A DNA stretch of 64,000 nucleotides from Pseudorhodoplanes sp. (GCA_019187085.1 JABARS010000001.1:248001-312000), one strand, 5' to 3'. Positions 27,778 to 38,497 are shown, counted from the first letter of the stretch. Made by a program: numbers and translations. The notes: generated by a model not told the origin, from the letters alone.

Positions 27778-28527
27778 TCAGTGGCCCGGGTGAATGGCGT
27801 CGTTGAGATAGATGCAGGTCAAGATGGTGAACACATAGGCCTGCAGGAACGCGACCAGCATTTCGAGCGCGGTCAGCGACACGGTCAGCCCGAGCGGCAG
27901 GATGGCGCCGAGCCAGCCGACGAAACCAAGGCCGCCGAGCATGGTGACGAAGCTGGCGAACACCTTGAGCGTGATATGGCCGGCCAGCATGTTCGCGAAC
28001 AGACGCACCGAGTGCGAGATCGGGCGCGAGAGGAACGACAGCACCTCGATGAAGACGATCAGCGGCAGGATATAAATCGGAATGCCGCTCGGGACGAACA
28101 GCTTGAGGAACTTGAAACCGTTCCTGTAGACGCCGTAGCCGATCACGGTGAAGAAGACGAGCAGCGCGAGCGCCGCGGTCACAATGATATGGCTCGTGAC
28201 CGTGAAGGTGCCGGGAATGAGCCCGATCATGTTCACGGTCAGGATGAACATGAACAGCGTGAACACGAGCGGGAAGAATTTCATCCCCTCGCTTCCGGCG
28301 GAGCTTTTCAGCGTGTCCGCCACGAATTCGTAGGACAGTTCGGCCACCGATTGCAGACGGCCAGGCACCAGCGACCGGCGCGCGGTTGCCCCGACCATCA
28401 GCGCCGTAACCACGCCGGCGGCGATCAGCATATAGAGCGACGAATTGGTAAAAGCGATTTCGTGCCCGCCAACATTGGCAATGGTGGCGATCTTGTTGAT
28501 CTTGAACTGGTGGATCGGGTCGGCCAT
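27778..28527 (-). CDS. atpB: ATP synthase F0 subunit a
   Basis: 249 residues, five to six membrane helices. The essential arginine is in [14 protein letters not shown] near 170, followed by the helix with Gln and polar residues that form the exit half-channel. ADPIHQFKI at the start is typical of alphaproteobacteria. Subunit a carries the two half-channels through which protons reach the c ring. It follows atpI by 40 bases. Confidence 0.96.
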   Translation of the reverse strand: MADPIHQFKINKIATIANVGGHEIAFTNSSLYMLIAAGVVTALMVGATARRSLVPGRLQSVAELSYEFVADTLKSSAGSEGMKFFPLVFTLFMFILTVNMIGLIPGTFTVTSHIIVTAALALLVFFTVIGYGVYRNGFKFLKLFVPSGIPIYILPLIVFIEVLSFLSRPISHSVRLFANMLAGHITLKVFASFVTMLGGLGFVGWLGAILPLGLTVSLTALEMLVAFLQAYVFTILTCIYLNDAIHPGH

Positions 28528-28567
28528 GGCCGGATCGGGTCCTCGTCAGATCGCCGTTGCGGCGATG

Positions 28568-28948
28568 TCAGTCCTTGTTCACACCGTTGCCTGTCCTGCC
28601 GGGCCCGGGCGCGACGCCCGCCGCGCGCATCACATTGACGACGCCGGCGGCGAAGCCCAGCAGCAGAAAGACAATCAGCCCCCATGGCGAGATGCCGAGC
28701 CAGCGATCGAGCAGCCAGCCAAACATCGCACCGACGATCACGCCGGCCACAAGCTCCGTTGAGAGCCTAAAGCCGCGTGCGATCGCCGAAGGATCGGCGG
28801 TCGGTCCGGCGCCGGATGGCGGTTCGGCAGGTCGACCCGGCCTGACTGAGCCGAGCCTGTTGCCGAGACGCCGGAGCCTCGCGGAAAGGGCGGCTTCGTC
28901 AGCGGGCCGGTGCTCCGGTCCCTCCTTGTCGCGCGCGCCGTTCGCCAT
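28568..28948 (-). CDS. atpI: ATP synthase protein I
   Basis: 126 residues, with a charged, Pro-rich N-terminal half and two membrane helices (about 65-85 and 92-113). GFRLSTELVAGVIVGAMFGWLLDRWLG is the conserved AtpI segment. The protein is thought to assist assembly of the c ring or magnesium supply. It is the first gene of the F0 operon; the promoter should lie in 28949-29211, where I see no clear -35/-10 pair. Confidence 0.88.
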   Translation of the reverse strand: MANGARDKEGPEHRPADEAALSARLRRLGNRLGSVRPGRPAEPPSGAGPTADPSAIARGFRLSTELVAGVIVGAMFGWLLDRWLGISPWGLIVFLLLGFAAGVVNVMRAAGVAPGPGRTGNGVNKD

Positions 28949-29211
28949 GCTTTCGACACTCGCGGTTGTTCAAGGTTGGAAAGATGCCCCTCGCCGCCCT
29001 CAAAGCCGCGCGGACCATACTGATGGGGGGTATGCGAGTCAAGAAAAGGAGCGGCGCCGTGCATCGGTCGAAAGTATTGTTCGATCAATGTATTAGTCGC
29101 GATCATCCACGTCGCCGCAAGCGCCATGCGCCGCGCTGCGGCAAAACCGTTCGGAATTCGTATCGGAGCATGGGATGCTGGTGCCGCGCGCCTGCGTTCC
29201 GGGAGATCAAC

Positions 29212-29685
29212 ATGGCCCGTCTTGCCGCACGTGCTGCCGCATCCGCAGTCCTCACCGGCGCGCTTTTCGTCGCCGGTCCTGCACTCGCCCAAAGCACGCC
29301 GCCGGAATCGGATGTCCGCTTCAGCTTCCACAAGGTCGAGGACGGATTCCTGCGACTTGATGGACGCAACGGCCAGGTGTCGCTCTGCCAGCACCGGCCC
29401 GCAGGCTGGAGCTGCGAGACCGTGCCCGACGAACGCGCCGCGCTCGAAAGTGAAATCGCGCGCCTGCAGAACAGCAACGCCGCGCTGAAGAAGGATCTTC
29501 TGGCGCGCGGCCTGCCGCTGCCGGAGCCGTCGCGGCCGGAGCCGGGCGCGACCGGCAAGGCGCCCGAACTTAAGCTGCCGAGTCAGGCCGATATCGACCG
29601 CGTCATGAGCTTCGTCGAGAAGGTCTGGCGGCGGCTCATCGAAATGATGGGACAGGTCCAGAAGGACATGTCCGGCAAGACGTAA
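29212..29685 (+). CDS. Exported coiled-coil protein of unknown function
   Basis: 157 residues from an ATG with GGGAG six bases before it. Signal peptide about 1-26 (FVAGPALAQ). The mature part begins with a small domain holding two cysteines (VSLCQHRPAGWSCETVPDE), continues with a heptad-like helix (RAALESEIARLQNSNAALKK), a Pro-rich linker and a final helix near the C-terminus. A long reading from 28966 is not credible. Similar proteins are known to me only as hypothetical. It is followed twelve bases later by the YjbQ gene. Confidence 0.7.
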   Translation: MARLAARAAASAVLTGALFVAGPALAQSTPPESDVRFSFHKVEDGFLRLDGRNGQVSLCQHRPAGWSCETVPDERAALESEIARLQNSNAALKKDLLARGLPLPEPSRPEPGATGKAPELKLPSQADIDRVMSFVEKVWRRLIEMMGQVQKDMSGKT

Positions 29686-29696
29686 GCGGATAACTC

Positions 29697-30158
29697 GTGG
29701 CCACGCGCCTGTCCGCACCGCAAACCGTAATGCAGACCGTGGTGGCCATGGCCGAACTCGCCATCGACACGCCAGGGACCGGATTTGTCGACATCACGCG
29801 GGAGGCGGCGCGCTTTCTCGGCGAATGCCGCGCCGGCGACGGCGTGCTGCTCCTGTTCCTGCGTCACACTTCGGCGTCGCTGACCATCCAGGAGAATGTC
29901 GATCCCGACGTGCAGCGCGACCTGGTCACCGCGCTCGAGCGGCTCGCGCCGGCGAATGCGGGCTGGCGCCACGACGTCGAGGGTCCCGACGACATGCCCG
30001 CACACGTCAAGACGATGCTGACGGATGTCTCGCTGCATGTGCCGGTGGCGGGCGGGCGCATGCAGCTTGGCACCTGGCAGGCAATCTACCTCGTCGAGCA
30101 CCGCACACGACCCCATCGGCGTCAGGTGGTGCTGCAATTTCTCGGCTCGGGCGGGTGA
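29697..30158 (+). CDS. YjbQ/UPF0047 family protein
   Basis: 153 residues. GDGVLLLFLRHTSASLTIQENVDPDV and the later LGTWQAIYLVEHR are the signature of UPF0047, a trimeric beta-barrel protein with a histidine-rich site; family members show weak thiamine-phosphate synthase activity. H-x-S-A-S-L and the ENVDPDV acid loop are intact. The start is a GTG at 29697 with a weak ribosome site; an ATG at 29730 is the alternative. Confidence 0.88.
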   Translation: MATRLSAPQTVMQTVVAMAELAIDTPGTGFVDITREAARFLGECRAGDGVLLLFLRHTSASLTIQENVDPDVQRDLVTALERLAPANAGWRHDVEGPDDMPAHVKTMLTDVSLHVPVAGGRMQLGTWQAIYLVEHRTRPHRRQVVLQFLGSGG

Positions 30159-30207
30159 ATTGACCCCCGCCGGCCGCCGGCGCGGCAGCAGATCGCACCC
30201 AAATGCC

Positions 30208-30235
30208 TTGACGCCGGTTTCTTGACGTCGGTTAC
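30208..30235 (+). repeat. Tandem 14-base direct repeat before the response regulator
   Basis: TTGACGCCGGTTTC is followed directly by TTGACGTCGGTTAC; the copies match at 12 of 14 positions, and a third TTG begins at once. Each copy contains a -35-like TTGACG. They end 70 bases before the response regulator start and could be a regulator-binding site or the remains of a slipped duplication at the promoter. Confidence 0.5.
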
Positions 30236-30305
30236 TTGCCCGGCCTCAAAATGTTGTACATTGGCAACGCCCGCCGGGCCGGCGGAAAGCCACGCGGATT
30301 AACCA

Positions 30306-30983
30306 TTGAGCCCATCGACCGAATACCGTCTGGTCATTGCCGACGATCATCCGCTGTTCCGCGGCGCCTTGCGCGAAGCGGTCGGCGGACTGTTCGAACA
30401 TACCGACATCGCCGAAGCCGGTTCATTCGATGAAGTGTCCCAAATCCTCGATGCCGGCGGCGACGTCGATCTGATCCTGCTCGACCTCAGCATGCCGGGC
30501 GTCCGCGGCTTTTCCGGCCTCATGTATCTGCGCGCGCAATATCCGAGCGTGCCGGTCGTCGTGGTTTCGGCCAATGACGATCCTTCGGTGATCCGCCGCT
30601 GCATGGATTTCGGCGCGTCCGGCTTCATCCCCAAGACGCTCGATGTCGAGGGCATGCGCGCGGCGATCGCCGGCGTACTGGAGGGCGGCGTATGGACGCC
30701 GCCGGACGTCGACCTCAATGCCGGCAATGACGCGGCATCCTCGGAACTGATGGCGCGCCTGACCACGCTCACCCCGCAACAGGTGCGCGTGCTGATGATG
30801 CTGTCGGAAGGACTGCTCAACAAGCAGATCGCCTACGAGCTCGGTGTCTCCGAAGCCACTGTGAAGGCGCACGTGTCGGCGATCCTTCAGAAGCTCGGCG
30901 TGGAAAGCCGCACCCAGGCCGTCATCGCCGCCTCGCGCATCGAGGTCGGTCAGTGGCCGCAGAACGCGGTCGCCGAAGGCTGA
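30306..30983 (+). CDS. LuxR-type response regulator (CrbR/ErdR-like)
   Basis: 225 residues. A receiver domain (about 7-120) has the acid pair in IADDHP, the phosphate-accepting Asp60 in LLDLSMPG and the conserved lysine in IPKTLD. A LuxR/FixJ helix-turn-helix follows at about 153-215 (LTPQQVRVLMMLSEG, NKQIAYELGVSEATVKAHVSAILQKLG). The start is TTG, as no ATG or GTG is available near the fold. It points at the large hybrid kinase gene, 19 bases away on the other strand. In Vibrio and Pseudomonas such regulators (CrbR, ErdR) with SSS-type kinases control acetate use; the same job here is inference. Confidence 0.85.
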   Translation: MSPSTEYRLVIADDHPLFRGALREAVGGLFEHTDIAEAGSFDEVSQILDAGGDVDLILLDLSMPGVRGFSGLMYLRAQYPSVPVVVVSANDDPSVIRRCMDFGASGFIPKTLDVEGMRAAIAGVLEGGVWTPPDVDLNAGNDAASSELMARLTTLTPQQVRVLMMLSEGLLNKQIAYELGVSEATVKAHVSAILQKLGVESRTQAVIAASRIEVGQWPQNAVAEG

Positions 30984-31002
30984 CCGCCGGCAAAAACCGC
31001 AA

Positions 31003-34000
31003 TCACTCCGCCGCCGCCACGCGCTGCATCCGCCACTGCGCCAATAATGCCCGCAGGGCCGCCGGCTTGACCGGCTTGTTGAGCACCGGCACGTCGCGGT
31101 TCTTGGCCTCGTCACGCACGCGCACGGTGCGGTCGGCCGTAATCAGGATCGCCGGCAGATCGGTGTGCAGGCGGCGGCGCAATTCGACGATGGCGTTGAT
31201 GCCGTTGCCTTCGTCGAGGTGATAATCGACCAGCAGCCCGTTGAGCGCGACCGGATCCTCCTCCAGCACCGCAATCGCGCTCGTCAGATCGGTCGCCTTG
31301 CGCACGGTGCAGCCCCAGCCGCGCAGCAGCGTTTCCATGCCGTCGAGAATCTGCGGATCGTTATCGATGCACAGGACGGCAACGCCGGCCAACTGGCCGG
31401 CATCGACGCGCGGCACATCGCGCCGCACGGTGACACCGGCCGCCGCCATCGATATGGCGACCTCCACCGAGAAGCGCGACCCCTTGCCTGGCATCGACCG
31501 CAATTCGACCTTGTGATCGAGCACGCGCGCGATGCGCTCCACGATCGACAAACCGAGGCCGAGGCCGCGCGCCACCTTGGCGCCCTCGTTGAGGCGATGG
31601 AATTCACGGAAGATGTTTTTTTTCTGCGACGACGGAATCCCCATGCCGGTGTCGCAGACATCGATGCGCAGGCGCCCGCGCCGCCGCCGGCAGCCGACCA
31701 GCACGCGGCCCTTGCGGGTGTATTTGATGGCGTTGGATACGAGATTCTGCAAAAGGCGCCGCAAGAGCCGCCGGTCGGAGCGCACAGTCAAGGACGAGGG
31801 CACGAAGACAAGCTTCAAGCCCTTCTCGCGCGCCAGCGGCGCGAACTCGACTTCGAGCTGGCGCAGCAATTCGTCGATGCGGAACGAGACGATTTCCGGC
31901 TTCATGGCGCCGGTATCGAGCCGCGAAATATCGAGCAGCGCGCCGAAAATCTCTTCCACCGCATCGAGCGAAGCGTCGATGTTGCTGACCAGACGCGCGT
32001 CCTCGCCGCCGCCCTGGCGCTCGACCAGCGAAGTCACGTAAAGGCGCGCGGCGTTGAGCGGCTGCAGGATATCGTGGCTCGCGGCCGCGAGGAAACGCGT
32101 CTTGGAAATGTTGGCTTCCTCGGCGTCGGCCTTGGCGCGCGCAAGTTCGGCGTTCAGGCGGGTCAGTTCGGTCGTGCGCTCGCGCACGCGGCGTTCCAGC
32201 GCCTCGGCCGCCTCCACGCTCGGGGTGATGTCGGTGTAGGTCGCAACGATGCCGCCGCCCGGCATCCGGTTGGCGCGCACCTCGATGACGAGCCCGCGGT
32301 CGGGGAAGCGCTCGAGGAACGGCTCGCTCCCCGAAGCATAGCGGTCGATGCGGTCGCGCACGAGCGCCACCGGCGAGCCAGCCCCGAGCATGCCGCGACC
32401 GGCATGGTGACGCAGGATTTCGTCGAGCCGTACGCCGATGCCGATCATGTCGTGCGGCAGGTCGAGGATTTCCCCGAACTGCCGGTTCCAGCATACAAGC
32501 TGCATTTCCTTGTCGAACACCGCGATGCCCTGGCGCACGTGTTCCAGCGCGGTCTGCAGGATTTCTCGGTTGTAATGGATCGCCGCATTGGCGTCGTCGA
32601 GCAGCTTCAGCGCGGCCTTGGTGGACACCGTGCGCTTGCGCAGCAGCAGCGACAGCACGAGCCGCGAGGAGGCCGCGCCGATCGCCGACGCCAGCAGATG
32701 CTCGGCATGGCGCAGCAGCTGGAAATCGGCGTCGCTGCCGGGCGCAATATTGATGCCGTGCGAAGCGGCGAAATTCTCGAACGAGATGCGCGTGCGCTCC
32801 TCGCCGAGATAGCGCGCGACCGTAGTGGTCAGTTCCTCGACCGTCACGGAAGTCCGCCAGAGCCGGAAGCTCGGCACCGGCGTCAGGCTCGAAGGCACGA
32901 ACAGGTCAGCCTGCATGCGCTCGATGGCGGCCGGCGCGCGGCCGAGCGAGAACATGACATAGGCGACGATGTTGAGCGCAAGGCTCCAGAACACGCCGTG
33001 CGCGAGCGGGCTCAGATCGAGGCCCAGGATCGATTGCGGCCGCAGCGACGTCAATCCCCACGGACCTTCGGTCAGGATCGAGGTGCCGATGAAGCCGGCG
33101 TCAGCGATATTGGGCAGCAGCAGCGTATAGCCCCAGACCACGATGCCGACGGTCATGCCGGCGATGGCGCCGCGCGCGGTGCCCTGCCGCCAGAGCAGGC
33201 CGCCGAAGAACGCCGGCGCGAGTTGCGCGACGGCGGCGAACGACAACAGGCCGATGGCGGCGAGCTGCGCCTCACCGACCGAGCGGTAATAGAGATAGGC
33301 CAGGATCATGATCACAAAGATCGCGATCCGGCGCACGGTGAGAAGGAGCGAGCCGACGTCGGCGCGCGCAGTGATCAGGCGCGAGCGCTGCTGGAGGACG
33401 AGCGGCACGATCAGGTCGTTGGAGACCATGATCGCAAGCGCGACCGATTCCACGATCACCATCGCAGTCGCCGCCGATAATCCGCCGACGAAAGCGAGGA
33501 TGGCGAAGAAGTGGGAATTGGCCGACAGCGGCAGCGCCAGCACGAACATGTCGCTGTCCACCTTGCCGGAGGTAAAGGTCATGAGGCCGGCAAGCGCGAT
33601 CGGGATCACGAACAGGTTGATGAGAACGAGATAGACCGGAAATACCCAGGCGGCACGCCGGATTTCCGATTCCTGATGGTTCTCGACGACCGTGACATGG
33701 AATTGCCGCGGCAGCAGGATGATCGCGAAGAACGAGAGCATCGTCATCGCAAAAATGGCGCTGAATTTCGGCGTATAGGAGAGGACCGCCGCCGTATCCG
33801 GCCGGCTCATCGCCTGCGAGAACAGCGCCGCCGGCCCGTCGAACATCCAGAAGGTCACAAATACGCCGACCGCCAGGAACGCCGCGAGCTTGACGAGCGA
33901 CTCGGTGGCGATGGCGAGCATCAGGCCGTCCTGGTGCTCGGTCGCATCGATATGGCGCGTGCCGAACAGCACGGCAAAGGCCGCCATGGTCAGCGCCACG

Positions 34001-34503
34001 AGCAGCGAGATGTCGCCAATGACCGGCATCGCCACCACGTTCATGCCCGAGCCATGGACGAAGATCGTGCCGACCGATGCCGACACGGCTTTGAGCTGCA
34101 GCGCGATATAGGGAATGGTGCCGACGATCGCGATCAGGGCCACGGTCGCCGCCACCGCCTGCCGCTTGCCGTAGCGGGCGGCGATGAAGTCGGCGATCGA
34201 GGTGATGTTCTGTTCCTTGGCGAGCCGGATGATGCGGGCCAGCAGCGGATAGCACAGGCCGACCATCAGGACCGGGCCGATATAGATCGTCAGGAAGTCG
34301 AAGCCCGTGCGCGAGGCGAGCCCTACGGAGCCGAAGAAGGTCCAGGAGGTGCAATAGATCGCGAGGCAGAGCGGATAGATCAAAAGGCGCGAGCGCGAGC
34401 CGCGGCCGATCCTGCGCACGCGGTCGCCGTAGCTCGCGATCACGAACAGCAGCCCGATATATCCGAGCGCAATGAGGACGACGACCCAACCTTGCAGCAT
34501 CAC
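31003..34503 (-). CDS. Hybrid histidine kinase with N-terminal sodium:solute symporter domain
   Basis: 1166 residues. Order: SSS-type transporter domain with about 12-13 membrane helices (1-520), linker, PAS-like domain (about 640-765, [23 protein letters not shown]), coiled coil, HisKA with the phosphorylated histidine near 805 ([12 protein letters not shown]), HATPase ([28 protein letters not shown]) and a receiver with Asp near 1095 ([10 protein letters not shown]). This is the layout of CrbS/MxtR, sensors linked to acetate metabolism, in which the transporter part may sense flux. The convergent LuxR-type regulator is the obvious partner. The acs gene, a known target, is not in view. Confidence 0.93.
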   Translation of the reverse strand: MMLQGWVVVLIALGYIGLLFVIASYGDRVRRIGRGSRSRLLIYPLCLAIYCTSWTFFGSVGLASRTGFDFLTIYIGPVLMVGLCYPLLARIIRLAKEQNITSIADFIAARYGKRQAVAATVALIAIVGTIPYIALQLKAVSASVGTIFVHGSGMNVVAMPVIGDISLLVALTMAAFAVLFGTRHIDATEHQDGLMLAIATESLVKLAAFLAVGVFVTFWMFDGPAALFSQAMSRPDTAAVLSYTPKFSAIFAMTMLSFFAIILLPRQFHVTVVENHQESEIRRAAWVFPVYLVLINLFVIPIALAGLMTFTSGKVDSDMFVLALPLSANSHFFAILAFVGGLSAATAMVIVESVALAIMVSNDLIVPLVLQQRSRLITARADVGSLLLTVRRIAIFVIMILAYLYYRSVGEAQLAAIGLLSFAAVAQLAPAFFGGLLWRQGTARGAIAGMTVGIVVWGYTLLLPNIADAGFIGTSILTEGPWGLTSLRPQSILGLDLSPLAHGVFWSLALNIVAYVMFSLGRAPAAIERMQADLFVPSSLTPVPSFRLWRTSVTVEELTTTVARYLGEERTRISFENFAASHGINIAPGSDADFQLLRHAEHLLASAIGAASSRLVLSLLLRKRTVSTKAALKLLDDANAAIHYNREILQTALEHVRQGIAVFDKEMQLVCWNRQFGEILDLPHDMIGIGVRLDEILRHHAGRGMLGAGSPVALVRDRIDRYASGSEPFLERFPDRGLVIEVRANRMPGGGIVATYTDITPSVEAAEALERRVRERTTELTRLNAELARAKADAEEANISKTRFLAAASHDILQPLNAARLYVTSLVERQGGGEDARLVSNIDASLDAVEEIFGALLDISRLDTGAMKPEIVSFRIDELLRQLEVEFAPLAREKGLKLVFVPSSLTVRSDRRLLRRLLQNLVSNAIKYTRKGRVLVGCRRRRGRLRIDVCDTGMGIPSSQKKNIFREFHRLNEGAKVARGLGLGLSIVERIARVLDHKVELRSMPGKGSRFSVEVAISMAAAGVTVRRDVPRVDAGQLAGVAVLCIDNDPQILDGMETLLRGWGCTVRKATDLTSAIAVLEEDPVALNGLLVDYHLDEGNGINAIVELRRRLHTDLPAILITADRTVRVRDEAKNRDVPVLNKPVKPAALRALLAQWRMQRVAAAE

Positions 34504-34575
34504 GGTTCCTGCGGCAGTGTGACTTCACCCGCCGGCGCATCATACACGTTTTGCCGGGATCAAGAGGAGGCCCTG

Positions 34576-34989
34576 ATGCTCAAGGAATTCCGCGAATTTG
34601 CGATGAAAGGCAACGTCGTCGACCTCGCCATCGGCGTGATCATCGGGGCAGCCTTCGGCAAGATCGTCGAATCCCTGGTCGGCGACATGATCATGCCGGT
34701 ATTCGGCGCCGTCACCGGCGGGCTCGACTTTTCGAACTATTTCGTCGCGCTTTCGGGCGCGGTGACCGCCGATTCGCTGGCCGAGGCCCGCAAGCAGGGG
34801 GCGGTGCTGGCCTGGGGTAATTTCCTGACCATCGTGATTAATTTCGCCATCATCGCCGCCGCCCTGTTCCTGGCGGTCAAGGGCATCAACCGCCTGAAGG
34901 CGCAGGAGACCAGGAAGGAAGAGGCCAAGCCGGCGCCCCGCCAGGAAGTGCTGCTCGCCGAAATCCGCGACCTGCTGGCGAAGAAGTGA
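34576..34989 (+). CDS. mscL: Large-conductance mechanosensitive channel
   Basis: 137 residues, typical length. [35 protein letters not shown] holds the amphipathic N-helix and the pore-lining first membrane helix; the second is near 80-100 and a charged C-terminal bundle helix ends the protein. MscL forms a homopentamer that opens under membrane tension to release solutes during osmotic downshock. AAGAGGAGG precedes the ATG. The aminotransferase gene follows after 13 bases. Confidence 0.96.
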   Translation: MLKEFREFAMKGNVVDLAIGVIIGAAFGKIVESLVGDMIMPVFGAVTGGLDFSNYFVALSGAVTADSLAEARKQGAVLAWGNFLTIVINFAIIAAALFLAVKGINRLKAQETRKEEAKPAPRQEVLLAEIRDLLAKK

Positions 34990-35002
34990 GCGCCCGCCGC
35001 CG

Positions 35003-36184
35003 ATGAGCGAGACCGTCACGCCGCTGGTCGCGGCCCTGCGCGCGGATGCGCGGCAGGCGCCCGAAAGCGGCATCGTGGAAGCGATGAATTACGGACGCCG
35101 CCGCGGCGGCGTCATGGGGTTGTGGGCCGGCGAAGGCGACCTGCCGACGCCCGCCTTCATTGCCGAGGAAGCCGCGCGAGCGCTCGCTGCGGGGGAGACC
35201 TTCTACACCTGGCAGCGCGGCCACCCCAAGCTGCGCCAGGCGCTCGCCGATTATCACGTCAGGCTCTATGGCCAACCGTTCGACCCGGAGCAGTTCTACG
35301 TCACCGGCTCCGGAATGCAGGCGATCCAGATCGCGGTGGCCATGACGACGGGCGCCGGCACCGAGATGATCGTCCCGACGCCGGCCTGGCCGAATGCGGC
35401 GGCGGCCTGCGGGGTCGCCGGCGCACGACCGGTCTGCGTGCCGATGACGTTCGGCAATGACGGCTGGTCGCTCGATCTCGAGCGCCTGTCGGCGGCGGTG
35501 ACGCCGCGCACGCGCGCCCTCTTCGTCGTCTCGCCCTCCAACCCGACCGGCTGGACGGCGACGCCGCAGGAGCTGACAGCGTTGCTTTCGCTCGCACGCA
35601 AGCACGGCCTGTGGATCGTCGCCGACGAGACGTACGCACGCTTCTGGTACGGCGAGGGGCCGCGCGCGCCCTCCTTCTTCGACATCGTCGACCCAGAAGA
35701 CCGGATCATCTTCGTCAACACGTTTTCGAAGAACTGGGCGATGACCGGCTGGCGCATGGGCTGGATCGCGGTGCATCCCTCGCTCGGCCAGGTGGTCGAG
35801 AACCTCATCCAGTATTCGACCTCGGGCGTCGCGCAATTCATGCAGCGCGCGGGCATCGTCGCGCTCGAACGGGGCGATGCCTTCATCGCGCAGCAGGTGG
35901 CACGGGCGCGCGCGAGCCGCGACATCATCTGCGAGGCACTCACGCGTACCGGCCGCTGCCGCTTCGCGCCGCCGATGGGCGCGTTCTACGTCTTCTTCAA
36001 GGTCGACGGCGAAACCGACACGCGACGTCTCGTGTTCCGCCTGATCGACGAGGCGCAGGTCGGACTCGCGCCGGGCAGCGCATTCGGTCCGGGCGGCGAG
36101 GAATTCGTGCGGCTATGCTTCGCGCGCGACCCGGCGCAGATCAGGGACGCCGGCGAGCGGATCGCAAGGGTGCTTGCGGGCTAA
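35003..36184 (+). CDS. PLP-dependent aminotransferase, class I/II
   Basis: 393 residues. Fold-type I pattern: GEGDLPTPAFI near the start, TGSGMQAIQIAVAM, SPSNPTGWTA with the PLP-contacting asparagine, DETYARFWY, and NTFSKNWAMTGWRMGW with the catalytic lysine near 242. The final arginine that holds the substrate carboxylate is in VRLCFARD. The closest relatives I can place are aspartate/tyrosine-type aminotransferases of unassigned substrate. It may be co-transcribed with mscL, with no evident functional link. Confidence 0.88.
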   Translation: MSETVTPLVAALRADARQAPESGIVEAMNYGRRRGGVMGLWAGEGDLPTPAFIAEEAARALAAGETFYTWQRGHPKLRQALADYHVRLYGQPFDPEQFYVTGSGMQAIQIAVAMTTGAGTEMIVPTPAWPNAAAACGVAGARPVCVPMTFGNDGWSLDLERLSAAVTPRTRALFVVSPSNPTGWTATPQELTALLSLARKHGLWIVADETYARFWYGEGPRAPSFFDIVDPEDRIIFVNTFSKNWAMTGWRMGWIAVHPSLGQVVENLIQYSTSGVAQFMQRAGIVALERGDAFIAQQVARARASRDIICEALTRTGRCRFAPPMGAFYVFFKVDGETDTRRLVFRLIDEAQVGLAPGSAFGPGGEEFVRLCFARDPAQIRDAGERIARVLAG

Positions 36185-36226
36185 CCGGATTGGATGCGTC
36201 AGCTAAGCCGCGAACTGAGAATTTCT

Positions 36227-36258
36227 CCGCTCGCCCCCGCTTGCGCGGAGACGAGCGG
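36227..36258. repeat. Short inverted repeat between aminotransferase and fadJ genes
   Basis: CCGCTCG and CGAGCGG form a 7-bp inverted repeat with an 18-base spacer in a convergent intergenic gap. It resembles the small GC-rich palindromes scattered in genomes of this order and could act as a weak terminator. Confidence 0.3.
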
Positions 36259-36272
36259 TAAAGACACGGGGT

Positions 36273-38483
36273 TTACGCCGCCGCTTTGCGGCGGTCCGGC
36301 GCAAAGCGGCCGTAGAAGGTCTCGCTTTTCGCCGCCAGATCGAGCAGCAGCGGCGACGGGGCAAAGCGCTCGCCGCAGGCGCGCGCAAGCCCCTCACACA
36401 GCGCGACGAAGCGCTTGACCCCCATCATGTCGATATAGGACAGCGTGCCGCCGGAGAACGGCGCGAAACCGAAGCCCAGAATCGAGCCGACATCGGCCTC
36501 GCGCACGTCGGTGAGCACGCCCTCCTCGAAGCAGCGCGCGGTCTCCAGCGCCTGGATCGCGAGCAGGCGATCCTTCAGTTGCCGCACGTCGATGCGGTCG
36601 GGATCGAGCTTCGTTTTCTGCAGGTCGGCAAGGCCGGGCCACAACCGCTTCTGTCCTTTCTCGGGATAGTCGTAGAAGCCCTTGCCGTTCTTGCGCCCGA
36701 GCCGCCCGAGCTTCTCGACCATCTCCGACAAGAGCGCCTTCTGGCGCCGATCGACGGCCGCCGCGCCGAGATCGGCTTCGGTGGCTTTGAGGATTTTCCA
36801 GGCGAGGTCGACGGCGACCTCATCGTTGAGCGACAAGGGCCCCACCGGCATGCCGGCCATGCGTCCTACATTCTCGATCATCGCCGCCGGCACGCCTTCG
36901 GCGAGCATCAGATGGCCCTCGCGGATATAGGTACCGACGACGCGCGAGGTGTAGAAGCCGCGGCTGTCGTTCACCACGATCGGCGTCTTGCGGATGGCGC
37001 GCACGAAATCGAGCGCGGTGGCGAGCGCGCGATCGCCCGTCTTCTTGCCGAGGATGATCTCGACCAGCATCATCCTGTCGACCGGCGAGAAGAAATGGAT
37101 GCCGATGAAATTCGCCGGATCCTTCGCCGTCTCCGCAAGCGAGGTGATCGGCAGCGTCGAGGTGTTGGAGCCGAACACGGCCTCCGGCAGCACGGCTTGT
37201 GCCTTCGCGGTCGCTTCCGCCTTGACCTTGCGGTCCTCGAACACCGCTTCGACCACGAGGTCGCAGCCGGCGAGCGCGGCATAGTTGGCCGATGGGGTAA
37301 TACGCGCGAGCAGCGCATCGCGATCCGTCGTCGCCGCGCGACCCTTGTTGATCTGGTCGGTGACGAGCTTGTGCGCATGCGCCTTGCCCTTGTCGGCGCT
37401 CTCCTGGTCGCGGTCGATCAGCACGACGTCGAGGCCGGCTTGGGCGCTGACATAGGCGATGCCGGCGCCCATGAAGCCGGCACCGAGGATGCCGATCTTC
37501 TTCAGCTTCCCCGCCGGCACGCTTTGCGGCCGCCGCGCGCCCTTGTTCAGCTCCTGCATCGAGACGAACAGCGTGCGCGTCATGGCGGCGGCTTCCGGCG
37601 AGCGCAGGATTTTCGCGAAGTGGCGCGATTCCACGCGCAGCGCAATGTCCATCGGAAGCTGCAGGCCCTCGAACACGGTCTGCATGATCGCGCGCGCGGC
37701 CGGATAATTGTCGTAGGTCTCGCGCCGGTAGATCGCGTTGGCCGGCGGGAAGGTCATCATGCCGGCTTTCGAGAAGACCGGACCGCCCGACAGCTTGAAA
37801 CCGTCCTCGTCCCAGGGCTTCACCGGCTTGCCGCCGGCCTTGATCCAGTCCTTCGCCGCGCCGACGAGCGCGTCCGGCGCCACCACGTTGTCGACAAGCT
37901 TCATCGCTTTCGCGCGGTTGAGGCGAAGCTGATCGCCCTTGAGCATCATCTGCAGCGCGTCGGCCGGCTGCATCATGCGCGCGATGCGCTGCGTGCCGCC
38001 GGCGCCGGGGAACAGCCCGATCTTGATTTCCGGAAGGCCGACCCGCGTCTTCGGATTGTCGGCGGCGACGCGATGGTGGCAGGCAAGGCACAATTCGAAG
38101 CCGCCGCCGACCGCGGTGCCATTGATGGCGGCGACCCACGGCTTGCCGCAGGTCTCGATGCGCCGGTAAAGCAGCGAGAGCTTGCGGCTCTCCTCGAACA
38201 AGACGGTGGCCGCCGCCTCCTCGCCCTGGCTGCGCTCCATCTCGGCGAAGGCGCGCATCAGCCGCTCCAGCAAACCGAGATCGGCGCCGGCGCAGAACGT
38301 GTCCTTGCCGGACCTGATGACCGCGCCCTTGATCGCGGCATCGGCCGCGATCTTCTCGACGATGGCAGACAACTCCTCGATCACGGTCAGGTCGATCACG
38401 TTCATCGAGCGCTCGGGCATGTCCCAGGTCACCAGCGCGATGCCGTCGGCGTCGATATCGAGCCGGAAATTGGTGTAGCTCAT
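36273..38483 (-). CDS. fadJ: Multifunctional fatty acid oxidation enzyme (enoyl-CoA hydratase/3-hydroxyacyl-CoA dehydrogenase)
   Basis: 736 residues. An enoyl-CoA hydratase domain (1-about 200) has GKDTFCAGADL for CoA binding and the catalytic glutamates in GGGFELCLACHH and LPEIKIGLFPGAGG. An NAD-binding domain starts near 330 (IGILGAGFMGAGIAY), and the C-terminal dehydrogenase helices end with SILGFGFAPFSGG. The enzyme performs hydration and oxidation in the fatty acid cycle; with the thiolase upstream it forms the trifunctional complex. Last gene of a four-gene same-strand block with acyl-CoA dehydrogenase, thiolase and a cupin. Confidence 0.93.
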   Translation of the reverse strand: MSYTNFRLDIDADGIALVTWDMPERSMNVIDLTVIEELSAIVEKIAADAAIKGAVIRSGKDTFCAGADLGLLERLMRAFAEMERSQGEEAAATVLFEESRKLSLLYRRIETCGKPWVAAINGTAVGGGFELCLACHHRVAADNPKTRVGLPEIKIGLFPGAGGTQRIARMMQPADALQMMLKGDQLRLNRAKAMKLVDNVVAPDALVGAAKDWIKAGGKPVKPWDEDGFKLSGGPVFSKAGMMTFPPANAIYRRETYDNYPAARAIMQTVFEGLQLPMDIALRVESRHFAKILRSPEAAAMTRTLFVSMQELNKGARRPQSVPAGKLKKIGILGAGFMGAGIAYVSAQAGLDVVLIDRDQESADKGKAHAHKLVTDQINKGRAATTDRDALLARITPSANYAALAGCDLVVEAVFEDRKVKAEATAKAQAVLPEAVFGSNTSTLPITSLAETAKDPANFIGIHFFSPVDRMMLVEIILGKKTGDRALATALDFVRAIRKTPIVVNDSRGFYTSRVVGTYIREGHLMLAEGVPAAMIENVGRMAGMPVGPLSLNDEVAVDLAWKILKATEADLGAAAVDRRQKALLSEMVEKLGRLGRKNGKGFYDYPEKGQKRLWPGLADLQKTKLDPDRIDVRQLKDRLLAIQALETARCFEEGVLTDVREADVGSILGFGFAPFSGGTLSYIDMMGVKRFVALCEGLARACGERFAPSPLLLDLAAKSETFYGRFAPDRRKAAA

Positions 38484-38497
38484 GGCATTTGCCCCCG

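Noticed and set aside
31165..33480. 771-codon open frame on the plus strand
   Set aside because: It lies wholly antisense to the hybrid kinase, whose domains are clear; the frame is rich in Arg, His, Asp and Gln as expected for a shadow in GC-rich DNA.
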